Positions 42,688 through 52,129 of a DNA stretch of 64,000 bases are shown piece by piece. Source of the DNA: an uncultured Pelagibacteraceae bacterium (GTDB lineage: Bacteria > Pseudomonadota > Alphaproteobacteria > Pelagibacterales > Pelagibacteraceae); the NCBI GenBank assembly GCA_902588315.1, contig CACIOP010000003.1, positions 1 to 64,000 of the forward strand, given 5' to 3'. Under the pieces are notes generated by a model. The model searched no databases. It was not told where the DNA came from and saw only the letters and a list, made by a program, of their open reading frames with translations. A program made the position numbers and the translations under genes. Position 1 is the stretch's first letter. Every line of letters begins with the position of its first letter.

Positions 42688-43047
42688 TAGCCAGATAAAT
42701 GACTTATCGCTTTAAATTAATTTTAAAGAGGAAAGTCCGGGCTCTACAAGGACGCAGTGCCAGGTAATACCTGGCGGGGGAAACCCTAGGGATAGTGCCA
42801 CAGAAAATAAACCGCCATAACATGGCAAGGGTGAAAAGGTGTGGTAAGAGCACACCGGTTCTATTGGTAACAATGAACGCTGGAAAACCCCACTGGGAGC
42901 AAGACTAAGTAGAGATGACATTGTTGAAAAACTAAAAGCCGTCCTTGGCTAGTCATCAGGGTTAGTTGCTTGAGCTTAAGAGTGATCTTAAGTCTAGACA
43001 AATGATAAGTTTAAAAGACAGAACCCGGCTTATAGTTTATCTGGCAC
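42688..43047 (+). ncRNA. rnpB: RNase P RNA, bacterial class A
   Basis: Catalytic RNA that matures tRNA 5' ends. The conserved P4/J cores are visible: GAGGAAAGTCCGGGCTC from 42728 and AGACAGAACCCGGCTTAT near 43017. Terminal helix P1 pairs GCCAGATAAA (42690-42699) with TTTATCTGGC (43036-43045). Internal parts include CCTAGGGATAGTGCCACAGAAA and GTAAGAGCACACCGG blocks typical of the class. Ends are set from P1 and may be off by a few bases. Its place just before mraZ is a familiar alphaproteobacterial arrangement. Confidence 0.96.
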
Positions 43048-43224
43048 TTCTGATTTAAAAGATAAAAACAGCTCCAATAAAAAATTAAATTTGGATGAAA
43101 GTTTCAACGAATAAGCACCATAAAGTACTATAAATTATGCTGAGAATCATTGTTTGACTATCATATAAAATACCCATATATTCCCATATATTCCCAAATA
43201 TGGAATTTATAAATTTAAAAAAAC
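43048..43224 (+). promoter_or_regulatory. mraZ promoter region
   Basis: 177 bases between rnpB and mraZ. A sigma70-like pair TTGACT (43153-43158) and TATATT (43177-43182) has an 18-base spacer; an alternative -10 is TATAAA at 43164-43169 with a poor -35. The upstream part shows no gene. This should be the main promoter for the large division and cell wall cluster, since the following genes overlap or nearly touch. The MraZ operator lies at its downstream end. Confidence 0.6.
43173..43196 (-). promoter_or_regulatory. MraZ-binding boxes (three TGGG repeats, 10-base period)
   Basis: CCCA occurs at 43173, 43183 and 43193, i.e. TGGG on the minus strand three times at exact 10-base spacing, each followed by the same AT-rich spacer. 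Repeated TGGG boxes one helical turn apart in the mra promoter are the known binding target of MraZ. They overlap the promoter and end 29 bases before the mraZ start, consistent with autorepression of the cluster. Confidence 0.8.
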
Positions 43225-43692
43225 ATGTTTTTATCTACTTACGAGAACAAATTAGACAAAAAAGGGAGGGTTTCTGTGCCTGCTAGTTTCAGGTCATATT
43301 TATCAAACCTAGGTTACAATGGTGTAATCTGTTATCCTTCCTTTAATAATTCTTCAATAGAGGCATGTTCTCAAGATAGAATTGAAAAAATTTCCTCAGC
43401 AATAGACTCTTTAAATCCTTTTGAGGAAAAAAGAGATTACTTTGCAACATCAATATTGGCAGAAAGTACAAATTTACAGTTTGATAGTGAAGGTAGAATT
43501 TCACTTTCATCAAAATTATTAAAACATGCAAAAATAAAAAATAGCATGTTGTTTGTTGGTCAAGGTCGAACGTTTCAGATTTGGGAACCAACAGCATTTG
43601 AAAAATTTAAGATATCAGCAAGAAAAAAAGCAAATATAAATCGAGCGGGTCTTAAATGGGAAAAACAGTTAAACAACAATGAGGGGAAATAA
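43225..43692 (+). CDS. mraZ: transcriptional regulator MraZ
   Basis: AbrB-like DNA-binding protein that heads the division and cell wall cluster and represses its own promoter. The duplicated DxxxR motifs are visible in '[15 protein letters not shown]' and '[14 protein letters not shown]'. The length of 155 is normal. The stop at 43690-43692 lies one base before the ftsZ start, and the ftsZ ribosome-binding site GAGGGG is inside the last mraZ codons. Confidence 0.96.
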   Translation: MFLSTYENKLDKKGRVSVPASFRSYLSNLGYNGVICYPSFNNSSIEACSQDRIEKISSAIDSLNPFEEKRDYFATSILAESTNLQFDSEGRISLSSKLLKHAKIKNSMLFVGQGRTFQIWEPTAFEKFKISARKKANINRAGLKWEKQLNNNEGK

Positions 43693-43693
43693 G

Positions 43694-45175
43694 ATGACAA
43701 TTAACTTTAAAGCACCAGAAATTAAAGAATTACAGCCACGACTACTTGTATTAGGTGTGGGTGGAGCAGGTGGAAATGCTATTAACGAAATGATAGAAAA
43801 TAATCTGCAAGGAGTAGAATTTATCGCAGTAAACACGGACGCACAAGATTTAAAGTTAAGTAAAGCAAAAACAAGAATTCAAATTGGTTTAAATTTAACA
43901 AAAGGTTTAGGTGCAGGAGCAAAACTTGATATCGGTCAAGCAGCTGCTGATGAATCTTTAAATGAAATTGTAAATACACTTCAAGGTGCAAATATGGTGT
44001 TTATAGCAGCTGGTATGGGTGGTGGAACGGGCACTGGTGCTGCTCATGTTATCGCAAGAGCTGCAAAAGAATTAAATATACTAACTGTAGGTGTTGTGAC
44101 TCTTCCATTTTTATATGAAGGCCCCTCTAGAATGAGAAGAGCACAACAAGGTTTGGAGGAATTAAGAAAACATGTTGACACAATAATTGTTATCCCAAAT
44201 CAAAATTTATTTAAAATAGCGAATGAACAAACAACTTTTGAAGAATCTTTTAATCTTTCAAATAATGTTTTGATGCATGGCGTTCAAAGTATTACAGATC
44301 TAATGGTTAGACCTGGTTTGATCAACTTAGATTTTGCAGATGTTGAAACTGTAATGGCAGCCATGGGTAAAGCTATGATGGGAACGGGTGAAGCTGAAGG
44401 TGAAGGTAGAGCTCTTAAAGCAGCAGAGATGGCAATTAGTAATCCATTAATAGATGACTACACTTTAAAAGGTGCAAAAGGATTACTGGTAAATATCACT
44501 GGAGGTAAAGATCTGAAACTCTTTGAGGTTGATGAAGCTGTTAATAAAGTTAGAGCGGAAGTTGATCCTGAAGCTGAGTTAATTATTGGTGCTATAACTG
44601 ATACAGAGCTAGATGGCAAGATGAGAGTTTCAATTGTTGCAACCTCATTAGATGGTCAACAACCTGAGTCAAAATCCGTGGTAAATATGGTTCATAGAAT
44701 TCAAAACCGTAATCCTGGTTATTCAGATTTTTCAAACATGGGTTCCTCTCAATCCTTTAATTTTTCAAACTCAACAGCATCAAACCCTGTTACACATGGC
44801 GCTAATGCTTTGAAGCTTGAAAATGAGATTGTCCAAGAACAACAAACTGAAAGCTCTCATAATCAAATGATGAATGAAGAAGTTATTCAAAATTCTAGTA
44901 TGGAAAGTGAAAGTATAGTTGAAGACAGTTCAGTTAATGAAATGGAAAAATCTTTTGCTCAAGAAGCTGTGGAAGCTTCCCATGAAGATCATCAAGATAT
45001 TAACAACGAACAAGAAATCTCTAATGATTTAAAAGAATTCGGAGTTGATTCAGATGCACCAGATTTATTTAGTTCAGAATCTGATAATTCAAGACCTGAA
45101 GATTTATTGACTTCAGATGAAAAGGAAGAAGATGATCTTGAGATACCAGCATTCTTAAGAAGACAAAAAAATTAA
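43694..45175 (+). CDS. ftsZ: cell division GTPase FtsZ (relocated)
   Basis: Tubulin-like GTPase that forms the Z ring. The N-terminal '[15 protein letters not shown]' and the tubulin signature GGGTGTG (109-115) are intact, as is the T7 region ('[13 protein letters not shown]'). A long acidic, Ser/Asn-rich linker (about 320-475) precedes the conserved tail peptide 'EIPAFLRRQ' that docks membrane tethers. I choose the ATG at 43694 (493 residues) because GAGGGG at 43681-43686 sits 7 bases upstream; an ATG at 43679 precedes that site. It lies between mraZ and rsmH, not after ftsA. Confidence 0.97.
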   Translation: MTINFKAPEIKELQPRLLVLGVGGAGGNAINEMIENNLQGVEFIAVNTDAQDLKLSKAKTRIQIGLNLTKGLGAGAKLDIGQAAADESLNEIVNTLQGANMVFIAAGMGGGTGTGAAHVIARAAKELNILTVGVVTLPFLYEGPSRMRRAQQGLEELRKHVDTIIVIPNQNLFKIANEQTTFEESFNLSNNVLMHGVQSITDLMVRPGLINLDFADVETVMAAMGKAMMGTGEAEGEGRALKAAEMAISNPLIDDYTLKGAKGLLVNITGGKDLKLFEVDEAVNKVRAEVDPEAELIIGAITDTELDGKMRVSIVATSLDGQQPESKSVVNMVHRIQNRNPGYSDFSNMGSSQSFNFSNSTASNPVTHGANALKLENEIVQEQQTESSHNQMMNEEVIQNSSMESESIVEDSSVNEMEKSFAQEAVEASHEDHQDINNEQEISNDLKEFGVDSDAPDLFSSESDNSRPEDLLTSDEKEEDDLEIPAFLRRQKN

Positions 45176-45193
45176 TGGTCTTCCAAGAGATAA

Positions 45194-46204
45194 ATGGACG
45201 CCACCATAGTACCAAAAATGCAAAAGCATTATCCGGTACTGCTAAAAGAAATTATTAGCGTTATTTCCCCTCAACATGGTGGCACATTTATTGATTGTAC
45301 TTTCGGTCAAGGTGGTTATTCCAAAAAAATTTTAGATTTTAAAAATACAAAAGTAATAGCTATTGATAGAGACAAAGAAAGTGAAAAAATTGCTTATCAA
45401 TTTAAAGAAAACTTTGAAGATAGATTTGTTTTTAAAAATATAAAATTTAGTCAATTAAGTAATTTAAAGCTCAAAAATGAAAATGTAAGAGGTGTAATTT
45501 TTGATCTTGGTTACTCTTATACTCAAATAAAAGATCCACAAAAAGGATTGTCATTCTCTGATAGTGGTAAATTAAATATGCAGCTCGGATTAAATAGTTA
45601 TTCAGCAGAGGATGTAATCAATAAACTCGATGAAAAAGAATTAGAAAGGATTTTTAAATTTTTTGGAGATGAAAAAGAAGCAAAATTTATTGTACGAAAT
45701 ATCATAAAAGAAAGATCAAAAAATCAAATTGATACCAAATCTTTAGTTAAAATTATTGACAAATCAAAAAAAAGAAAAAATTTTAAAGTTCATAATGCGA
45801 CCAAAGTTTTTCAGGCACTTAGAATATTTGTAAATAAAGAAATAAGTGAATTAATTTATGGGCTTATTAATGCAACAAAAGTTTTAAAAAAAGGAGGCAT
45901 TTTAGGTGTAGTTACATTTCATTCTTTAGAAGATAAAATAGTAAAATATTTTTTTAAAAGTCTCTCTGAAAATAAAAGTATTTCACGATATAGCCCAGTT
46001 ATTGAACAAGAAGATACATTGTTTAACTTAATTCAAAAAAAACCAATTACACCCTCAGATGAGGAGGTGAATGAAAATCCACCATCTAGATCTGCTAAAT
46101 TTAGATATGCAATTAAAAAAAAAGATTTTTATAATTTTGATACTGATATAGAGGAACAATTTAGAAATTACATTGAAATTGAAAATTATGGAGAAAAACT
46201 GTGA
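45194..46204 (+). CDS. rsmH: 16S rRNA (cytosine(1402)-N(4))-methyltransferase
   Basis: Methylates C1402 of 16S rRNA in the ribosomal P site. The start block '[18 protein letters not shown]', SAM motif '[16 protein letters not shown]', '[22 protein letters not shown]' and '[13 protein letters not shown]' are typical of MraW/RsmH. The ATG at 45194 has AAGAGA upstream; a second ATG at 45218 would remove eight residues. It overlaps ftsL as GTGA. Confidence 0.96.
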   Translation: MDATIVPKMQKHYPVLLKEIISVISPQHGGTFIDCTFGQGGYSKKILDFKNTKVIAIDRDKESEKIAYQFKENFEDRFVFKNIKFSQLSNLKLKNENVRGVIFDLGYSYTQIKDPQKGLSFSDSGKLNMQLGLNSYSAEDVINKLDEKELERIFKFFGDEKEAKFIVRNIIKERSKNQIDTKSLVKIIDKSKKRKNFKVHNATKVFQALRIFVNKEISELIYGLINATKVLKKGGILGVVTFHSLEDKIVKYFFKSLSENKSISRYSPVIEQEDTLFNLIQKKPITPSDEEVNENPPSRSAKFRYAIKKKDFYNFDTDIEEQFRNYIEIENYGEKL

Positions 46205-46506
46205 AAAAGTTTGCTTTAGCAGTGGTGATTTTTTTTTTAGTACTCTCAACTGCAATAATAAAAAATACGACTAAACAGATTGAAGATGAAATATTTACGG
46301 TAAAAGAGAATATTAGAATTTTAAAGACTGAATTTGAAAATGTATCTTTGGAGCATGATTATTTAAGTTCCTCAGAAAGGTTACTTGAATATCAGTCTCA
46401 GTATTTTGAGGATGAGTTGTTTCAAAAAAATATAAACGACATAAGAGTCTACAATATTTTAAATGATGGAAATAAAATCCAAAATTTTAAAATTATTAAA
46501 GAGTAA
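46201..46506 (+). CDS. ftsL: cell division protein FtsL-like
   Basis: 101-residue bitopic protein. It has one N-terminal membrane helix ('[16 protein letters not shown]') then a heptad-patterned periplasmic coiled coil ('[31 protein letters not shown]'), the layout of FtsL, which activates FtsW/FtsI. FtsL is poorly conserved, so the name rests on layout and position between rsmH and ftsI. GTG start overlapping the rsmH stop; TAATG overlap with ftsI. Confidence 0.82.
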   Translation: MKKFALAVVIFFLVLSTAIIKNTTKQIEDEIFTVKENIRILKTEFENVSLEHDYLSSSERLLEYQSQYFEDELFQKNINDIRVYNILNDGNKIQNFKIIKE

Positions 46507-48197
46507 TGGCTGATAATAAATTAAAATTAACTATAGAAGACTATAAAAGTGAGTTTACATTTAAAAAAAAAGAAAATGGATTAAATATTCAATTTAATCG
46601 TATAGCTTTTATTTTCTTCGTTTTTTTTATCATATATTTAATTTACACAATACACCTAGTTCACTTAGGTTCACGAAAGAGTAAATTAGAAAACATCAAT
46701 AATCTTCCTTCATTTAAAAATAAGCTTTATCGAGCAGATATGATAGATATTAATGGAAATTATTTAGCTAAGACAGTTAAATCGATTGATATTGGTTTAA
46801 AAACTTCAGATATAATCAATGAAAAAAAATTACTTCTAAGTTTAAATATTATTTTTCCTTATAAAAATTTTGATGAAATTAAAAAAAAAATAAAAACTAA
46901 GAAATTTTTTTATTTAGAAAAGAAAATTTCAGAGGAAAATTATGAAAAAATTATGAATTTAGGGGACAAATCTTTAGTTCCAGAAGAGAGAGTTTTAAGA
47001 ATCTATCCACAAAAAAATCTTTTTAGTCATGTTTTAGGTCAGATAGATGATGACAACAATGGTATTTCTGGATTAGAAAAATCGTTAAATGATGAACTTA
47101 GAAAATCAAGTGAGTCAATTAAACTTACTTTAGATAAAGATATCCAATTTTTAATTAGAAAAGAATTAATTAAATATCAGGAAATATTTAAAAGCAAAGG
47201 TAGCGCAGCTATTTTAATGGATGTTAATAATGGCAATATTTTATCATTAGTTTCTTTGCCAGATTTTAATCCAAATGAAAGACAAAATATTACAGATCCA
47301 AATTATATCAATAGGGTAACTAAAGGAACATATGAACTTGGGTCAGTATTTAAAGCATTTACTTTTGCTAGCGCCTTAAATGAAAAGGTAATTAAACCAG
47401 AGACTGAATTTTTAGATTTACCCAAATCAATAAAATGTGACAAATACAGAATAGGTGAGTACGACAATGAAATACCATCAGATTTAACTGCAGAGCAAAT
47501 TTTAGTTAGATCTGGAAATATAGGATCAGTAAAAATTGCCCAAAAAGTTGGCTCAGAAAAATTTAAATTATTTTTAGAAAAAGTCGGCGTGCTAAGTGGT
47601 ATTGATTTTGATATTGAAGAAGTTGCTCCTCAAAAAAATTATGATTTTGGAAAATGCAGATTGGCTACAGCTTCTTTTGGACATGGAATAGCAACTACAA
47701 TTCTTCAATTAGCAAAAGGTTATTCTATTTTATCAAATGGAGGGTATGAAATTAAACCAACATTAATTTATAAAGAAAATAATTTTAATAAAAAAAATAA
47801 AAGAATATTAAACAGAGGTATTTCAGAGCAAGTTGTTAGCGCTTTAAGAAAAATTGTAAATACTGAGGAAGGGACAGCTAAATTTGCAGATGTTCAAAAT
47901 TATGAAATTGGTGGAAAAACAGGAACCGCCGATCAACCTGAGGGAGGAGCATATTCTGAGGCTAAAATAAATACTTTTGCCTCCATTTTTCCCACATCAA
48001 ATCCACAATTTGTTTTTGTTGTAATGCTAGATACTCCAAAAAAATCTAAAGATTATTATTATAAGTATAGACATCGAAAAGGAGGGTGGAAGGGCACTCT
48101 TTATAATACTGCTGGCTGGACCTCAGTAGAGGTAGCTGGAAAAGTTATAGATAAAATCGGGCCTATTTTAGCCACAAAATATATAGAGGTTAATTAA
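46506..48197 (+). CDS. ftsI: septal peptidoglycan transpeptidase FtsI (PBP3)
   Basis: Class B penicillin-binding protein that cross-links septal peptidoglycan. One N-terminal membrane helix (about 31-53), a dimerisation/pedestal domain, then the transpeptidase with SVFK (280-283), SGN (336-338) and KTG ('GGKTGTADQ'). Length 563. It is coupled to ftsL by a one-base overlap. Confidence 0.96.
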   Translation: MADNKLKLTIEDYKSEFTFKKKENGLNIQFNRIAFIFFVFFIIYLIYTIHLVHLGSRKSKLENINNLPSFKNKLYRADMIDINGNYLAKTVKSIDIGLKTSDIINEKKLLLSLNIIFPYKNFDEIKKKIKTKKFFYLEKKISEENYEKIMNLGDKSLVPEERVLRIYPQKNLFSHVLGQIDDDNNGISGLEKSLNDELRKSSESIKLTLDKDIQFLIRKELIKYQEIFKSKGSAAILMDVNNGNILSLVSLPDFNPNERQNITDPNYINRVTKGTYELGSVFKAFTFASALNEKVIKPETEFLDLPKSIKCDKYRIGEYDNEIPSDLTAEQILVRSGNIGSVKIAQKVGSEKFKLFLEKVGVLSGIDFDIEEVAPQKNYDFGKCRLATASFGHGIATTILQLAKGYSILSNGGYEIKPTLIYKENNFNKKNKRILNRGISEQVVSALRKIVNTEEGTAKFADVQNYEIGGKTGTADQPEGGAYSEAKINTFASIFPTSNPQFVFVVMLDTPKKSKDYYYKYRHRKGGWKGTLYNTAGWTSVEVAGKVIDKIGPILATKYIEVN

Positions 48198-48199
48198 TT

Positions 48200-51043
48200 A
48201 TGCTTCTAGGAAACTACTTTCATAACATAAATAAAAATTATAAAAATTTTTCTTTTTCAGGAATTTCATTTGACACGAATACTATAAAAAAAAATAATAT
48301 TTTTTTTGCAATCAAAGGAAATAGCATTGATGGTAATAAATTTATTCCTAAAGCAATAAAAAAAGGATCTAAAATTATTGTAACCGAAAGAAAAACAAAT
48401 CAATTCCAAAATGGAATTTTGTATATTCATACAAATAATGTAAGAAAATTGTTAGCTGAAACTGCTTTTAAAATTTATAATAAAAAACCAAAAAATTTAA
48501 TTGCAGTTACTGGAACAAATGGAAAATCATCAGTTGCAGATTTTTATTATCAAATTTTAAAATTAAATAATAAAAAAGGCGCTTCAATTGGTACATTAGG
48601 TATTAAATCAAAAAGTATTAATTTGAATTTATCTAATACTACAATAGATCCAATAAAATTGGCTAAAATATTAAGCAAGTTAAAAAATCAAAAAATAGAA
48701 AATGTAATTATGGAAGCCTCAAGTCATGGTTTAAAGCAAAATAGATTAGATGGTTTAAAGTTTAATTCAGGTATATTTACCAATCTATCCCAGGATCATC
48801 TTGATTATCATAAAAATTTAAAAAACTATTTAAAAGCAAAACTTTATTTATTTGAAAACCTAATCACAAAAAGAGGAAATGTAATTACAGATCAATTAAT
48901 ACCTGAGTTTAGAAAAATAAAAAAAATTGTAATTAATAAGAAATTAAAATTGCATACAATTAATGATCAGAAAAATAATCTAAAGCTTTTATCTCATAAT
49001 TTTAAAGGAGAGGTTCAATTTCTTAAAATTAAATTAAATAGTACAATAAGGGATATAAATTTAAATTTAATTGGAAAAATACAATTAAAAAATGTTTTAA
49101 TGGCAATAATTGCAGCAAAATATAGCGGTATTAGTTTAGATAAAATTTTAAATACAATTCCAAAATTAAAAGCAGTTGAGGGAAGGTTTGAAAAAATTGG
49201 TAAAATTAAAAATCAATCAAAAGTAATTCTTGATTATGCTCATACGCCTGATGCTTTAAAAACTTGTCTTTTAAATCTTAGAGAACAATTTCCTAATAAA
49301 ACAATCACAGTTCTATTCGGTTGTGGGGGAAATAGGGACCAAAATAAAAGATCTAAAATGGGAAAAATAGCTAGTGATTTTGCAGATAGTATAATTCTTA
49401 CAAATGATAATCCTAGATTTGAAAATCCTCAAAAAATAAGAAGAGATATAAAAAAGGGAATTAAAAAAAAGAGAATTATTGAAATATCTAATAGAGCAAT
49501 AGCAATAACACAAGCTATTCATAATTTGAATTCAGGTGATATCTTGTTAGTTGCTGGTAAAGGCCATGAGAAAACGCAAGATATTGGAAATAAGAAAATT
49601 TTCTTTTCAGACAGAAAAATAATTCTAAATGCTATTAAGAAAAAAAATATCAATTTATCAGATAATTTAAAATTAAATGTGGTTAAAGAGGCAGCTAAAA
49701 TTAAAAAATTATCTCAGTACACACCTTTAAAACAAGCAAGAATTAATTCACAGGAGGTCACTAAAAATGATATTTTTTTTGCTATTAAAGGAAAAAAAAA
49801 TGATGGTAATAAATATGTTGCACAATCATTCAATAGAAAAGCTGCTTTGGCTGTAGTAAATAAAATTCAAAATAAATTAGATAAAAGTCGTCAGATCAAA
49901 GTAAATAATACTTTAAAATTCCTAACAGATATTTCAAAAACTTTTAGAAAAAGCATTGATACAAATATAGTAGCTATTACAGGTAGTTGTGGCAAAACTA
50001 CACTTAAAGAATTACTGGGCAATATATTAAGTAAAATTTCGAACGTAAGCATTTCTCCAAAATCTTATAACAATAAATTTGGAGTTCCTTTGAGTCTTTT
50101 TAATTTAAAACCAAATGATGAATTTGGAATTTTAGAAGTTGGAATGGATAAAAAAGGTGAAATTGATTATTTATCAAAATTAATAGAACCAGATGTTGGA
50201 GTAATAACAAATGTAAATTATGCACATGCTAAAAATTTTAAAAATATCAAACAAATTGCTTTGGCAAAATCTGAAATTATTAATAACATAAAACCTAATG
50301 GTTATGTAGTATTGAATGCAGATGATAATTTTTTTCAATTACATAAAAAAATTGCCAAAGAAAAGAAAATTAAAATTATTTCTTTTGGCATTAAAAGTCA
50401 GAGCGCAGACATTAAATTAATTAACATAAAGGCTTTTGGAAAAAGATTTAAAATATATATTAAATTAAATAATAAAAAAAAGCATTTCATATTATCAAAC
50501 GATTTTCAAAACAATATATACAATGTACTTTCTGCTTTAGCAGTTATTAGCATTTATAAAAATATATTTAAATTCAATGAAAAAATTTTTCTCAATTTTA
50601 AAATTCCTGGGGGAAGAGGAGACCATTCTGTGGTTAAAATTGAGAATAAAAAAATTAATTTAATCGATCAAAGTTATAATTCAAATCCGTTATCATTAAA
50701 ATCAGCAATAAAAAATTTTGATAAAATAAACTTAAAAAAATCAAATAAATATTTATTAATTGGTGACATGTTGGAGCTTGGTAATCATTCTAAAAAACTT
50801 CATAAATCTATTTCCCCAATAATAAATCAAACCAAGATAGATAAGGTATTTGTAAAAGGAAAATTGGCTTCAATAATATTTGAAAATATCTCAAAAGGTA
50901 AAAGAGGGAGGATTTTATCAAACAAATCTCAAATTGTTGAATTTATTAGAAAAGATTTAAATAATAATGATTATTTAATGATTAAAGCCTCACTTGCGAC
51001 AGGATTCAACGACATAGTGAAAGATCTGAAAGGATTACATTAA
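48200..51043 (+). CDS. murEF: MurE-MurF fusion: UDP-MurNAc-tripeptide synthetase / D-Ala-D-Ala ligase
   Basis: A single 947-residue frame joins two Mur ligases. The first half (about 1-480) is MurE: ATP loop TGTNGKSS at 104-111, 'ILDYAHTPDAL', and the DNPR motif near 402 that selects meso-diaminopimelate. The second half is MurF: ATP loop TGSCGKTT near 594, 'YNNKFGVPLSLF', 'VITNVNYAHA' and 'IDQSYNSNPLS'. Both N-terminal UDP-binding folds ('FFAIKGNSIDGNKF' and 'FFAIKGKKNDGNKY') are present, so both activities look intact. MurE-MurF fusions are known in a few lineages. It abuts mraY with no gap. Confidence 0.95.
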   Translation: MLLGNYFHNINKNYKNFSFSGISFDTNTIKKNNIFFAIKGNSIDGNKFIPKAIKKGSKIIVTERKTNQFQNGILYIHTNNVRKLLAETAFKIYNKKPKNLIAVTGTNGKSSVADFYYQILKLNNKKGASIGTLGIKSKSINLNLSNTTIDPIKLAKILSKLKNQKIENVIMEASSHGLKQNRLDGLKFNSGIFTNLSQDHLDYHKNLKNYLKAKLYLFENLITKRGNVITDQLIPEFRKIKKIVINKKLKLHTINDQKNNLKLLSHNFKGEVQFLKIKLNSTIRDINLNLIGKIQLKNVLMAIIAAKYSGISLDKILNTIPKLKAVEGRFEKIGKIKNQSKVILDYAHTPDALKTCLLNLREQFPNKTITVLFGCGGNRDQNKRSKMGKIASDFADSIILTNDNPRFENPQKIRRDIKKGIKKKRIIEISNRAIAITQAIHNLNSGDILLVAGKGHEKTQDIGNKKIFFSDRKIILNAIKKKNINLSDNLKLNVVKEAAKIKKLSQYTPLKQARINSQEVTKNDIFFAIKGKKNDGNKYVAQSFNRKAALAVVNKIQNKLDKSRQIKVNNTLKFLTDISKTFRKSIDTNIVAITGSCGKTTLKELLGNILSKISNVSISPKSYNNKFGVPLSLFNLKPNDEFGILEVGMDKKGEIDYLSKLIEPDVGVITNVNYAHAKNFKNIKQIALAKSEIINNIKPNGYVVLNADDNFFQLHKKIAKEKKIKIISFGIKSQSADIKLINIKAFGKRFKIYIKLNNKKKHFILSNDFQNNIYNVLSALAVISIYKNIFKFNEKIFLNFKIPGGRGDHSVVKIENKKINLIDQSYNSNPLSLKSAIKNFDKINLKKSNKYLLIGDMLELGNHSKKLHKSISPIINQTKIDKVFVKGKLASIIFENISKGKRGRILSNKSQIVEFIRKDLNNNDYLMIKASLATGFNDIVKDLKGLH

Positions 51044-52129
51044 ATGCTTTATCAATTTTTATTAAATTTTGTTGATACCTTTAGTTTTTTAAATGTATTT
51101 AAATATTTAACTTTTAGAACAGGTTTATCTTTTTTTACCTCATTGGTTATAGTGCTGATTATTGGAGGTCCTTTTATTAAATTTTTTTCAAAACAAAAAA
51201 TTTTAAATCCAATTCGGGACGATGGACCTGAAGATCATATAGTTAAAAAAATTGGTACACCAACAATGGGAGGCTTAATAATTTTATTCGGCTTATTAGT
51301 ATCAGTAATATTTTGGGCAGATTTATCAAATATTAATATTTTATTTTGTATTTACATAGCAATTACTTTTGGTTTACTGGGAGCATATGATGACTTTAAG
51401 AAAATTAAATATAGCAACTCATCAGGAATTTCTTCAAAGTTTAAATTAACTTCACAAATAATTATAGCAATTATTGGTTTAAGTTTTTTTGTTTATTTTA
51501 ATGATTATCAAGATTTAAATAATTTATACTTTCCATTCTTTAAAAATTTAATCATAAACCTTGGATGGTTTTTTATGCCATTTGCAATATTCGTAATTAT
51601 TGGTTCGTCTAATGCTGTTAACCTTACGGATGGATTAGATGGTCTAGCAACAGTGCCTGTAATATTAGTTGCGGCATGCTTTGCTTTTATAAGTTATGTT
51701 ACTGGAAACATTGTATTTTCTAATTATTTACAAATTCCCTATATAGAAGGAACTGGTGAAGTATCAATTTTTTGTGGGGCAATTATTGGCTCTTGTTTAG
51801 GATTTTTATGGTTTAATGCTCCACCTGCTAAAATTTTTATGGGTGATACGGGCTCTTTATCTCTTGGAGGATCTTTAGGTGCAGTGGGAATTATCACAAA
51901 GCATGAAATTGTTTTAGCTATTACTGGTGGTCTTTTTGTACTAGAGGCAGTTTCAGTAATGGTTCAGGTAATTTCGTTTAAACTTACAGGAAAAAGAATT
52001 TTTAAAATGGCACCCATTCATCATCATTTTGAGAAAAAAGGATGGCCAGAGTCTACAGTTGTGATTAGGTTTTGGATTATCTCTATAATTCTAGCAATGA
52101 TTGGTTTAGCTACCTTAAAATTAAGATAA
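51044..52129 (+). CDS. mraY: phospho-N-acetylmuramoyl-pentapeptide-transferase
   Basis: Integral membrane enzyme forming lipid I on undecaprenyl phosphate. About ten hydrophobic helices. Catalytic aspartates and signatures are seen in 'GAYDDFKK', 'NAVNLTDGLDGLA' and 'FMGDTGSLSLGG', and the C-terminal 'MAPIHHHFEKKGWPE' histidine motif is complete. Length 361. Its TAA overlaps the murD ATG by one base. Confidence 0.97.
   Translation: MLYQFLLNFVDTFSFLNVFKYLTFRTGLSFFTSLVIVLIIGGPFIKFFSKQKILNPIRDDGPEDHIVKKIGTPTMGGLIILFGLLVSVIFWADLSNINILFCIYIAITFGLLGAYDDFKKIKYSNSSGISSKFKLTSQIIIAIIGLSFFVYFNDYQDLNNLYFPFFKNLIINLGWFFMPFAIFVIIGSSNAVNLTDGLDGLATVPVILVAACFAFISYVTGNIVFSNYLQIPYIEGTGEVSIFCGAIIGSCLGFLWFNAPPAKIFMGDTGSLSLGGSLGAVGIITKHEIVLAITGGLFVLEAVSVMVQVISFKLTGKRIFKMAPIHHHFEKKGWPESTVVIRFWIISIILAMIGLATLKLR

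Noticed and set aside
42712..42921. 69-codon minus-strand open frame
   Set aside because: It lies entirely inside the RNase P RNA gene and is a by-product of its GC-richer sequence.
43679..43693. ftsZ start at the ATG at 43679
   Set aside because: The clear ribosome-binding site GAGGGG is after that ATG and at proper distance from the ATG at 43694.
52072..52128. Longer murD start at 52072
   Set aside because: It would overlap mraY by 58 bases; the ATG at 52129 fits the family start and the TAATG overlap style of the cluster.
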